Shown here in pieces: positions 1-12,700 of a stretch of DNA of 64,000 bases (positions are counted from its first letter, which is position 1; every line of letters starts with the position of its first letter). The DNA is from Rhyacichthys aspro (Eukaryota; Chordata; Actinopteri; Gobiiformes; Rhyacichthyidae), in contig CM072154.1 in assembly GCA_036850595.1 (NCBI GenBank), positions 13,213,330 through 13,277,329 of the forward strand, in the 5' to 3' direction. Position numbers and translations under genes: made by a program. The notes below the pieces were generated by a model. The model made no database searches. It saw only the letters and a list, made by a program, of their open reading frames with translations, and was not told the origin of the DNA.

Positions 1-3000
1 TGTCAATGACAGGCCTAATATACTGTTTTCTGCATCACAGCCAACAGTGTGTTTGAGACAAGATTTGTTTTTAGACTAGACCAGGAGAAGAAATACAGAT
101 TAGATTTAAAGCATAAAACATGTGACTGCAGTTGACCCACTGTTCATCACATGCCATTGCTCCAGACCCTAAATTAAGTCAGTAGTATCTTGGACACAGG
201 GCACTGATTGCGTAAGTCCCTACATAAGGCCCATATGTTTTCTATGGCAGAGAAGGAAACCGAAACAGCCAGAGTAAACCCACCCACACACAGGAAGAAC
301 AGGCAGACTCTACGCTAAAAGGGTCCTGTCATGATCAGGAACATTATTTGATGGTTGAACACTTGCCACCACGCTGTTGTTGTATTTGGACTTTGGATGT
401 TATTATCACATGTGTATAACTGGATGTATGTAGTAATATTTGATCTTTTGTGACAATATCTTTGAAATTATCACAGTGACGCTCTTTGCTGGACTCAACC
501 TCTACTTTTTTAGGCACAGAAAGTGGATTTCTTGATTATAGTTTAGTTTTGAAATAATTACACAATACTGTGTTTAGCCAAAGATGACATACTTAGTGAT
601 TCACAATGTTTTAGAAATGAACAGATTAGTGCTCAGCTTCCATGAGCTGGTTTTAATTACAGACACATTTAACCTGTACACAGCATTTGGTAAACTCATT
701 ACTGTTTAAACCAGGTTTAGGATATTTTATATTGAGTTGGGAGTATTCCCCTAAATTTTTGGGCAAAGCACTAGCACAGCGATTGTATTAAAATTTTTTA
801 TATTGAAACAGAATTGACATAGTCTGTTTTATCAAATTGTCTAAGTTAGGGTTTATAATCTGTCTATTTCAGTATGTGTACAGGTAAACAAGAGAGGCTT
901 TTCAACTTAAAAGACTGCTAGATAAGTAGATAATTGAAATGTACTGCCTCCCTGTGATGGTAGAAAGAAAAACATTACAAAAGTAGTATGTCATATTTAA
1001 TTTGGCAGGACAACTGTGTTTTGAATCAGCTCTGTTTGTTGTATTGAATTTGTGGGTTATAATGTGTTTATAACAACAACAATGACTTAATACCACTTGG
1101 CAGTACATATGTTAGTAGTTCAAGTCAAAAAGGGAAAAGTAAAATCAATAATTCTAATTCAGTAAGTTTGGACCATTTGTTTTCCCTGTGACATGAATAC
1201 TAATTTGATCAGATTTTTGCTGCAGAAAATATAACTCTATTTGTTTGCACAGTATTGTAAAACTACCTTAATATTTGCCATTGTAAACAGTTGAATATTC
1301 CACATTCCCAAGACACATATGTTGCACATCAACTACTTTCCTGGTGCATATCAGGGTCTGCAGCTGCTTTATAAGTCTGTCAAGTGTCCTCTCATCTGGC
1401 ATGCATCAACAGTCACATCCTTCCTGGTGTAGAGTCAGGAACTTTTCTGGGCCATCATGCTTGGCTTGGTCCAAACAACTGGGTGTGAAAGACCATTGCT
1501 TTTTCTTAAACACTCATTTGAAGGCAATGTTCTCAGCTACTGGGTCAGCTTTCACCAGAAAGGTAATGGGCTTGGAAGTCACCATTCTGTTTAGGAAGTG
1601 CACAGCTTAAGGGCCCCCAACGTGTGAGCCACCATAAAAACAGCTGAAGGTCAAGGCAATAAAAGGTGCCATCCACTGAAATAAGAATTTGCTACAGGGA
1701 CAATCAATCAATCAGGGCACATCAATATTAGAATAGCCAGAATAATTACAGTGGCAGTGTTTAATAAGATCGCAGATGTCCACTGGGTCTTGCCTCTGCA
1801 GTTTTCTTTTTTTTTGGGTAATGTAGTGGCTAATTACAATGATCAGCAAAAAGATTTTCCTATTATAAATGTCTCTTGGGAAATACAGTTGTACTTCATA
1901 AATTCACATGGCCTACAGACCTGAGCTGGTTTGTATTTGCTGCTCATCAAATTCTTGAGAGCGAGAGTAGAATAAACGTACAGAAATGCATACTTGTATA
2001 ATAAATAATTGTACAAATTATTTGTCATAGTACATCATAGTACAACATATCTTATATAACCTACACGTGTAATGTGTAGTATGTCTCTCTTGGCTGATTC
2101 AAGTAGCACAGCCAAAAGTTGTGGTGTGTTGCACTTTGGCAGGCATTCCATTAACAAGAGCCTGGAAAGTCTTTACAAGACGCAGGTGGGGAGTCCCTTT
2201 TACCACATTTTATTTGGGTCCTAATTTTTCTCTTGCACAACTTACTGCAGTGCCACAGTCTTGCGTATTTGCATGTGTACTTTAAAGACTTCCTCTTTCT
2301 TTTTTGTACCTTATTTTATAGACCTACAGAAGTTAATTGATTGGAAAAAAAACACTGTTACTTACACAACAAAAAGTGTCTGTTTACACATCACTACTAA
2401 AAGACTATGTTTCCATTTAGCAACAAAACCATAAAATTGTCATCAAATTGAGAAAGATTATGAGTTATGTGTCAGAGATTTCAGAAAACACTATATGCAC
2501 CTGTTTAAACAAAGTCAGAGGATTCAGACAATGTATCACACAACAGACAGATAACATTAACGTCTGCTGCAACAGGGGCCTGAGTAGACAATGATGTCAC
2601 TATCACTGGCATCAGTTTTAATGAAAGCCCAGCTCCACTGTTGTCCAAAGAACTGAGGCAACGATGACTTCACTCGGCTCAGGGAACAAATAATAAACAC
2701 TATTTTAAATTCAATATTCATAATGTGAAATAGAGAAGTGCCCATTAGATAGATTATTATGAGGCAAGGTTGCGGTTAGCCGGCTCGGTCAATTAGTCGT
2801 GGCATAAGTCACTATTCAAACATGCATGAATGAGAAATTACAACAGTGTGGGGTGCAATTATGTCTCCCAAATCGGTGCGTGTCAGATGACATTATCTCG
2901 CAGCCTAAGAGCCATTACTGCTTTGAGGGCTTTCAGCCTCAGAGGAGAAAGAGAGGTCAACTACTGCGGGGGACACAGGTCCTGCTTGCAACATGGGACA

Positions 3001-4080
3001 TCCCTCAGGAGTCAGTGGGCCTCAGATGGTGTAACTTAATGGGAATTTAGAACCATCCACACACAAAATATCAATTAGTTTGTTATGAAAGAAATCACTT
3101 ACAGCATTGAGCATCATATATAGTTTCTGAAAGACCACCTTGAGTTAGGCCGAAAAAAAATCATCATTCTCATAGACTATTTTCAAGTGGCCCTTGTTTG
3201 TGTGTGTTATGTAATGTCTTTTTTGCTCTCATCATGTGGAGATACACAGGTTATTATTGTTTTTTTTAGAATGCTTCACATCAGTGTTGTTATCACAAGA
3301 GTGTTATTAACAATCTGTGTGGAGGGTGAACTGATCTGATGGCATACACAGGGATCAAACTAGGATATAATTTAACACACTTTAAAAAAGCACTTCTGAT
3401 TGAAATTGTTTTCAAAACTACAAATAAAACAAGTTGTATCATTTGCTAAATGCAGAATAAAAACACATTTAAATGCATGATGCAGCAGCCTGTAAATCTG
3501 ATTATAATGAGCAGAGAAAAGTAATAATGAGTGCCCCAACTCATGGCTGACATTGATTAGTCAAGGAAGGCTGCTGAAACATAGTGACCAATGGCCTCAT
3601 CAGCCCTTGTGGCTCCACGGATCGGCCATTCATCCAGCGCTATTGTCTCTATTTTTTCTAGAAATGACCAAATGACCCTGAAGATCAAACAGAAGAAAAG
3701 TGAAAATATTTCAAGGGCAACATGCAAGACCTCACTAAATCGACTATAGACCTCGTACTTTGTTTAGTATATATACTTAAATACAGCTTTAAGTAAAATG
3801 TTTAACTGAGAAAGTCATAATTGTTGTTGGAATTATCTTGTTTTTTCCTCTGAGGATTTACATATTTAAATGTCCAAGATAATATCTGGAAAAAAAAAAA
3901 GGCCACTTTTATTTTAATCATTATATACTTTTAAAAAGTTTGCATGAGAGCAGTTACTCATTGTTCAAATTTTACCCTGACGTTAGTCCACGTTAGGTAA
4001 TTTCCTCTGAGCTATTTCGTGTGTAATATGCTTAACACTACACGAGAAATTCAGGATTAGAGAAACTATTTCCACGAATG
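1..4080. other. Upstream noncoding region of fbln2
   Basis: AT-rich DNA before the probable first exon of fbln2. Open frames here are short, lack recognisable domains and are not flanked by convincing splice sites in a coding context. I see no RNA gene and no clear transposon. Enhancers could lie here, but the sequence alone does not show them. Confidence 0.6.
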
Positions 4081-4196
4081 TTGCCCCGCCCTCTTCAAAA
4101 AGGAGCGGGGGCGCTCCCAAGTTTGAGTCAAGTCAGTAACTTTACGCACAAGTTCCCCTCTGGAGCTCAGCAGCGCTGTGAGAGAAGAGATACAAG
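4081..4196 (+). other. fbln2: Probable noncoding first exon of fbln2
   Basis: The first coding exon of fbln2 begins with an acceptor only five bases before its start codon, so a 5' noncoding exon is required. The best candidate ends at 4196 with the donor TACAAG|GTAAAC. It sits just after a GC-rich patch containing CCCCGCCC (about 4083), an Sp1/KLF-like box, inside otherwise AT-rich DNA. The transcription start is not visible, so the left edge is approximate. Confidence 0.45.
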
Positions 4197-5425
4197 GTAA
4201 ACTGCGATTTATTACTTTAAATCTACCGATGTCATTTGAACTTATCGGGGCCATTTTGGTGCATTTATTAAGGGACTTTTAATGTTATGTCCTGGTGATA
4301 CAAGCTACTGTAGATGCAGTCAGCGCTTAATGTTCAAAAGGATGGGATTCTGTATAGAAGTGATATTCTGCATTTTCGATATAAACCTTTGCCATAACTA
4401 CATTGTAATAAAGTTATATAAACAAGCGACACCTTCTTCCCAAGAATTACGAGTCATTAACTAAATATTTGGAAATGCACAGTTGCCTTTGCTTGTGGGT
4501 TTAGGCATTAGTACGGAGCAATAAAATGATTGCACTTGTTACAGCGAAAGAGGAGAATAAAGACATTGACTACTGGATGCCAAAGGACATCCCATACTTG
4601 CTCTTTAAATACAAGATCCTTTTCTGGGGTTATTTGCACTTGAGCTGCCGCGAGTAGATAATGTCTCCGCTTGAAATTTTGGACAGCACATATTGGTTAA
4701 AGGTTTCAAGATCTGCTAAAATGATTTTGTACCAAGAGTGCACAAAGACAGCATTGATTCTCTAAATGGAGCCGTAATGCACTTTAGAGAGACACTGCTA
4801 CAGATATTGTTGGATTTACAGTGACAGCCTTAAGAAGGTATTGTCTGTTGGTTTTTATTTTTGTTCCAAGTTTTAGTTTGAAAATCGATTTTTTAATAAA
4901 GTGAACTTTATTTTAGTTTCACTTTTGGCAGTGCAATAAAGACATTTTATTCTGCAAAGCCAAATAGTCTTAAAAAGATGTTAAAGCACTTGAGCAAAGA
5001 CTTGTTTTATTGCCCACCAAAACTTTTTAAGTGGGAATCTGTTACAAGGACACAGTGTGTGGGACAAACATGATAAGCCCAGAAGCCGCAGAAAACACTG
5101 AAATGTGTGAGCCCTTCATTTTGAATTAAGTTACTTATGAACAGAAACAGAGCAAATGGAAAACCAAAATCAAAACAGGAAAAAATAGAAAACAGATGCT
5201 TTTAAGTATGCTCTGATCTAAATTCACATCACACAGGGTCAAGTCACATCCTGAATGTTCTCTTTGTGATATTTGCAGACATTTGAGCCCATGATTTGTT
5301 CATATTCAATCACTGGAAACAAACACACAAACATGAATTTGTGTAACTGATCTAACTGGAAATTGTTTATTTTAGTAAGATCTTTGCAATACATGATTTA
5401 AACTAACCCATGTTGTACGTTTTAG
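4197..5425 (+). other. fbln2 intron between noncoding exon and first coding exon
   Basis: AT-rich sequence ending in a tract that finishes GTTTTAG at 5425. No further exon or repeat was recognised. The assignment as an intron depends on the inferred noncoding exon. Confidence 0.45.
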
Positions 5426-6727
5426 GCAAAATGAGCCCTCAACAAGCCTTTTTATACTTGATGATCCTGTACTTGGACCTGTGCTGTGGCCAGAGACACT
5501 GCACAGGCACCGAGTGTCCTGTTTTACACAACTGCATTGAGACGCTTTTGGAGAGTGGTGCATGCTGTCCAACCTGCACGCAAAGGGGCTGCACCTGCGA
5601 GGGCTACCAATACTATGACTGCATCAAGGCCGGTTTCCGAAGAGGGAAAGTCCCAGAAGGGGAGTCTTACTTTGTGGATTTTGGAAGCACAGAATGCTCC
5701 TGTCCCAGGGGAGGAGGGAAGATAAGCTGCCACTTTATTCCTTGCCCTGAAATTTCCCCCAATTGCATTGACATTTTACAACCTGAAGATGGATGCCCTC
5801 AGTGTGAAAGAATTGGCTGTGTGCATGGCAACAAAAAGTATGAGGCAGGACACTCTTTTCAGATTGACCGATGCCAGGTTTGTCACTGTCCCAATGAAGG
5901 TGGAAGTTTAATGTGCTCACCCATCCCTGGCTGTGGTCTAAACACGGTTAATAGGCCGTCTGACAACATTGAGAACAAAACCCCTTTGAGAGACATTAGT
6001 GGCCGGCATGACAGCCGTCAGACAAATCGTGCAGAACCCTCTTCCAATTTAGCACTTGGAAACACTCTACCTCTGTATAAGCCTGACCCACCCAGTTTTG
6101 GCACAGAGGATTATGACTACACACAGGCAGAGCCCACATCTTCCACTCTCCAAAATCTGGAACAACCACTGGAATCTACTACAGTACCACCAGCTTACCC
6201 AGAGTCAAGTTCAACTTCCAATGAAGGCAGGAGACATGAACTCAGACAGACTCAAAGCAGCCCTAATCCAGAGAGAAGTAGCCATACAGACGTATCACAT
6301 AACATGGATCCAACCACTAGTGAGGCCCTGAAAGAATCACCTCAAACAGCCACAACCTCACAAGGGGCGACCGCGGCAAACCACAAACCAAAGCATGGGA
6401 TTGGTGAAAGGACCATCAGACATAACAGTGAACGAAGCAGAGCGGCACTGGAAGCTTTAAAAGACGCGTCTAACTCTACCCGAGTGAACAAGGCAGGTCG
6501 GAACGCCACCAAACACCACAGACACGGTCAAGCCTCAGGAAGTCAAGGTGGGTCTCATTCTGTCAATAACAAGAGCCGGGGGCATGAGCAGAACTCGTAT
6601 CCCACAATCCAGTTCAGTCCCACCAGCAGAGCTCCCGTTCGAGTGAGAGATTATGGAGAACAACCCCGCAGACAGCCCCAAACCCTTTTCAACTACCAGC
6701 CACGAGACACAGAGAAAAACGCTGAAG
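5426..6727 (+). CDS. fbln2: fbln2 large N-domain exon
   Basis: This exon encodes residues 1-432. A leader of about 20 residues (MSPQQAFLYLMILYL..., ending near CCGQ) is followed by a Cys-rich subdomain (Na) up to about residue 170. Na holds Cys pairs such as CCPTC and CxCP motifs resembling von Willebrand C-type folds. The rest (Nb, about 175-432) has no cysteine and is rich in Ser, Thr, Pro, Asn and basic residues, as in the mammalian protein. The donor is GCTGAAG|GTAAACC, leaving phase 1. Nb is poorly conserved in general, and its identity rests on position and composition. Confidence 0.93.
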
Positions 6728-9700
6728 GTAAACCATGACACAACCCTGTGTTTTGAAATTTTCACGAGACAAAATATAGTGTGATGATTTATAGTCTTGT
6801 GATCACAGCATTGTTACAGCAGGCATATTTTTTTTTCTCTTCACTCACATCCTGTCTTTTGAAGAGAAATTGACAATCACTCTATTCAAGTTTGGCACTA
6901 GTCCAGGAAAAACAATTGCCCATTCAAGTCTGTTTTCCCTAGACAGTATTTATCTACCTTGCTCAGCGGGAAAACGTACTATTTTTAGAATGTATTAATT
7001 TTCAATTCTAGTTTCTCCTGTGGTTTGTAAATAGTGGAAAATAATATCTTTGAGGTTGTATTTACACTAATATATCTCATGGGGACAGCAGAATTAGCAT
7101 TAAAGCATAAATCTTCATGCTCTTTTGACACTTCTTTTCATGCCTATACGTTTAATAGTTGTATTAATCGGGTGTAAAACAATGAATTTCAATGAGTGAG
7201 AGGCTTTGAGCTAAGGAAAACTTAATTAGATCATAACTTCTCCATATTTTATGACTTAATGGCACAGTTGTAATCTAACTATGTCTCGAGGAACTTAATA
7301 AATGGCTGTGGCATCATTCCATTCTTTTATAGGCTTCAGTTACAGGATTAGTCCAAGAATTGAATGTGTAGCTTGTGTAATATTGGTGGCGTTTTGTCCG
7401 GCAAACAGTAGTCCAGAGGTGTGCCGTTAACCTACTTTACAACACTATGATTTTTGTTGGAACCTGTCAGGATTTTCCTTGCTCTCAGCACCTGGCCTCC
7501 ATAGGTATGTAGCACAATCTGAATGCATTTGTAGGTGCTTCTACAACAAGAAATGCCTTTCAAAGCCATTAACGAGTACAAAGACCCACTATAAAAACCT
7601 GATGGGCAAACTGTTTTCTTTTGCTCTTAGCACCATTTGGTTACGGAATGTTACAGCCATGGATCAAGTCTGGAAAATGTGTGTAGCAGATTCTTTTTAA
7701 AAATGTGTGCCTTGGTAGAATTGTTAGAAGTTGTCTTGGTTCATCTAGTCTTGACTACAACACTAATGCTGTGTAAAGGTTCATTGGTGAAGGTCACAGT
7801 CCTAAGAGGAGCTTTCCAGACAGGACATGTTCAACACCGAGAGGAAATAACAACACTGATATGCTCGTTATCAATGCAGTTAGCAACGCAGTTATTTGGA
7901 ATAAAAAAAGGAAAAAGTGTGACCACAGGAATGGATTACTTTTCACTAAACATAAACTGGCTTTTCAGTGCAACACAACCCAAGATGAATGTTTTTTTCT
8001 CCTGTTCATTTACTAAAAGCAGACACAGTGTGTGCTCAGGGGGGGATGGGATTGTTTGGGCTTTCTGATGCTGGGCTGGACCCTGGTATAGGATTTCTCA
8101 GGGGCTGTACCTGTTAGCGGCATAATACCCCTGTGATGAATGAGAGCACTGTTGTGGTGTGATTGCCAGACGCTAGTCACTGCAAACTCGTGAGCCCGCT
8201 GTGATTACCCGTCTCCCGTGTGCCTGCTGTATTCTTAATATTCCCAGTCCACTCATTTGTTCATTACAGGAACCTCCATGGCTATACAGGAATACTTTTA
8301 TTAACACGGCTTAATCTTAAAATGTAAAAAGCGCTTGTTCTTTTTCATCAACAGTGCAGTCACAACATGCTCCATATGGGAGTAATCTGAACAGATGTAT
8401 AATTTTCCTTAGGATGAAAGGGAGGGTAAATTCCAGACCGAATTGTGTGAGAGTGCATCCCCACTGTACCACTACTGTGAAGATCAGTTCGAAGAAGATA
8501 GTTGACTCCAGTTAATCTAGGGTGTCTTCCAGATCATTTCCTGGAATCCTAGCCATCTGAAACATATCCTTAGGGAAGAAACTGCCTGGTGAGCATGTCA
8601 CCAGAGATTATAAATAAATAAAAAAAACAACATCTGCTCCAAAGATCTGGGAAGCCACTCATTAAAGGGTTTTAAGTAGAAAGCCATTTGAGCAATAAAT
8701 TTTAACTCGAGACCTGCGTTATATGTGCTTCTTGTTTTCAAGTGTTATAGCTTTGGTGTATGAAATCTGCTTTGTTTGTTGTTTCCACTGAAAATAGTTA
8801 GCATTAATGGTCCATTTAGTTCCTGTTTAATAGGTAGCTCCACTGGATTTACTGTTGTGTTTTGTCCATCAGCTCCAAAATCAGGATTTGGATGGATTTT
8901 TATCTCTGGCAGGAAGTGATGGTTTGTGAATACATAACCCCAAATAGAGTATAATAAGTCATATTACATGACTGTGGAAAATGTTGGTCACAGGTGTGTA
9001 GCGGAATATGTTCAATGAATCTACTATACAAAAGTCTAATGATGATTATCTTCTCTTATTCAGGGTGGCACTTAGCAATTACCTTCTTCTCTAGTGCCTG
9101 CTTTTCACCCAAACATGGGTCTGTGATATTAATGCTTTCAGATGCTTATCAAAAGGCATTTGCTCCATTATGACCAAACCATAGTGAAAGAAGATGAGAT
9201 GATGTTGTTAAAAGAGTGACATTTAAAGTTCAAGGATTGGCTGAGACAATTTTGGTCATACACACAGCCTTGTGTGTAGGCATTATATATTGTATGCCAT
9301 GGTCTGTAATATATGGCACCTGTAAGTCACACCAGCTAACATCCTACTAATTCACTGCACAAGCCCTGACAGTGTGTATTTTATTGTTTTAAGCTGAGGT
9401 TATCTAACCACAGGGAAATGTATTATATCAGAGGTTTACAGCAAAACCATCAAAGGCTGAACAAGGCGCTGGAGGCAGACACAAGTTAAGTCTCCAAGAA
9501 GATAGGTCACACGTTTGTTGGCTCACAACATTTTGGAGATTAAGACAGAAACGCTGTCATTAATTAAAATCTGAATTAGCCCTTCTGGATTTGAAATCAC
9601 AGCCGCAATAGCAGGAGAGCCCTCCCATGTTATGTCATAGCCAGCTGCTCTTGAACAGGGATTTCAAATGACACAATATCAGAACAAGTTCATGTTCATG

Positions 9701-12700
9701 TTCAAGGTGAGAGGAACATTGAGTCACTAACTCCTTAGAGACGCAAACAGACTCCAGCACGCAGGCTCTTTCTTAAAGCCCTCTGCATCAATCATCTGTC
9801 ATGTTAGACTACATGAGTTTGTATGTGTAGCGACCCTTGTTGGACCTGTTCCTTCTAAACCCACCTGTACTGTAAATCACTGCCACAAAAGAGAAGACAC
9901 CAGCCTTCATTAGGGGCAGAGCAGTGTTTTATGACACCCCTGGACATGTTCAGAGTTGCCCTTTTTAGTTGTTATTCTCACTCCATATTTTTGAGGGGAT
10001 GTGATGTCATCCCGTGGATTTGGACAAGAGAAAACCATCTGGTGTTAATGCAAGTCTAATGGACAGATAAGACTACAGGCTTGGTCAGAAAAAAAAGATG
10101 CTCCTAGTGTCACCTTTTAAGCTTCTATCAAGTGCTTTATTGTGCAAATATTGGAAATCATGTCAAGGAGAATTCTTGCACAACTGAAGGGATAGATGGC
10201 TTGAAAAGACAGGAAAAGCCAGGAATGTTTATTTAAAAGATGTACTTCCCTTAATGTTCATACTCCATCCACATCCACAAAAGTATTGGTTCACCCCTTT
10301 GTACTGATAAGTTTTGACTACGTAAGTCATTTCTGATGAAACCTCTTAATGTTTAAGCTTATAATGATATTCAAAGCAGTTGTGTGCTTTTAATTTCACC
10401 AAACACCAGTGACTTGGGCATATGGGTAAAGTCATTTTAAGCACTTCCAAAACTGTGGCAGCAAAGATGGAAACATGATTTGTGTATTTGAAAATTGTAT
10501 TTCCATCTATGTTGCCACAGTTTTGGAAGTGCCTTTTTCTGTTCTAAAGTAGGGGATGTGCCAATACTTTAGTGCGAATGGAGTATGCACAAGTCACTGG
10601 TGTTTGGTGATGAGTTTTGGCTCAAGGTCTGCATTTAAAGTGACACCAGAGGTGTGCAGCTGGGAATAGGACTTGGCTTTCTGCAGACCACTCACCTTCT
10701 TCCACACTGACTGAATCAATGACTTCTTTTTGAACCTTGCCTTGTACACAGATGCATTGTCATGTCAAAATAGAAAAGGGTCCTGTCCAAACTGTTGCTA
10801 TGACATTAAAAGCACACAGCTGCCTTGAATATCATTATAAGCTTAAACATTAGGAGGTTTCATCAGAAATGACTTATGTAGTCAAATATTTTCATCACAA
10901 AGGGGTGACCCAATACTTTTGGCAATATTGAGTACATTTCTTTATATGTGCACGTGGAGTAGAGAGATGTTTATGATACAGAGAAAGACTGCACCTGGAG
11001 AAAATGAATAGGAAGAAAAAATGATGAATAATTACATTGAGTCTCCTATAATATATGTTCTCCCAGGTTCAAAGAGACTTGTTTAACTGCACAGCTGCCG
11101 CAGATACTGTGGTTAAAGATATCAAAGACTCATTGTGCCTGTCAGGGTTTCGCTTTTCCTCATGTCTAAACCTTTCATTTATGTAGGTTACGGCAGTCAC
11201 TCACCTTGTTTGAATTGTTTTGCCTTATTTTGTTTAGGGAAGTTGGGAAGAGGTATCATCAGGAACAATGAAGTCCATGTAACACTGTAATCAGCTCTGA
11301 TCTTGAGACATGTTTGTTTCTCTGTATGTCATCATTACTGATGAAAACCTTAGTGTCATGAGTGGCCCTGATGCCGTGGTCAAAAATCAAAGCTGGAATG
11401 CAGTGCCCTGTTATTGAAGGAAGTATTTTCCTTGTAAACTAGATTAAGCGTGTTTCATCTCTTCCCCCCTCCTGACCTGCTTTGAAATTTAGTTGCTTTC
11501 ACTGTCTGCCTCAGCTCTGATTAGCCACTAACCAAACCAAGGACTAATTAACTCATTTATCGAACTTCAAAGGTATTAAAATACATTCTTACTCTTAGTG
11601 TGTGTTCTCCAAAATGTGTGAGACAAATGCACAGTTTCAACAAGTGTGACACAAAACACATTTTACTCATTACTTCAAATGGTTCCGCTAAACCCCCAGC
11701 TCCACTAAGCACACAGAATATGTTTGTGTCCCACTGCAGTGTCTTCAAAGGAGCTGTTAAATGGCTGCTGTGAGACTGGGGAAAAATGGGCTTCGGCTAA
11801 TGGTCACTGCAACAGCATGGAGCCACCAACACAAGATAGGCACTCTATCTGCTGGTAAGGCCATTATTAAACTCTCATTTGCATAATTTGGCTTAATTAT
11901 CACAATTAAATCCAACACAGTGTAAATTATCTTAAACCTGTTTCTGTCAAAAAGGTCATTCATTACTTGTCTGTTTGCTTTATTGGATCAACAAACATTA
12001 ATAGGGTGAGATACAAATCCATAAGCATGTCTTGTAATCGCAATTTTAGCCAAAAAACTCATTTTCTGAAACTAAACATTGCTGTAGATTTCAGGGAAGG
12101 ATTGATGAGCCCACTTGTTGTTGCTGCAGTGCCATTGTACCCGTCCAAATAATTTGTCTTCACTCTCCTTTCCCAATTGTTTTCCTCTGCCAGGACTGCC
12201 CAACAACAGTGCTGCCTGGGCTCTGTAAGAGAACAGAAGTGTTTGGCCGGAATGAAGGCAGCCACTGGAGGAAATACCTGTGAAAAGGGACCCAGTGATA
12301 AATGTGGAATCGATTCCTTCAAGGCGAGTATCTGTGACTAGATGCCACCGAAAAGGGCAATCATAGTTCATGGGGGTTCACAGTCAAACTTAATGACCCT
12401 GTAAATTTCAAATTAAACCCTAATGCAGTCGGAATTAGCAATTCACTATCGCATTAGTCACAGTAGAATTGAAAACATGTGTAGATGGTGCCTGGGATGG
12501 TCCTCAGCTGGTTTAACTCTCTCTGCAGGTTTGGAATAGCCTCGTTCTAGATAGTTCTAGAGAGAATACCAATTCAGTGTGATTTAATTACTTAATTCAC
12601 TTAGGACAGAATCATTCTGAGCCAGATACTCCTACATTCCCACAGTCCTTTAGTTATTGGCTTTCTTTTCAATATGCGTCAAGAATTAATGGTCAGTTGC

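Larger units (their letters stand above)
6728..11739 (+). other. Long fbln2 intron containing a Tc1-like remnant
   Basis: At 5.0 kb this is the longest fbln2 intron, between the N-domain exon and the first anaphylatoxin exon. It holds the transposon remnant described at 10259-10948. The rest is AT-rich with no supported exon. Confidence 0.8.

Noticed and set aside
7637..8068. Plus-strand open frame of 143 codons in the long fbln2 intron
   Set aside because: No known domain, no fitting splice phases and ordinary AT-rich composition.
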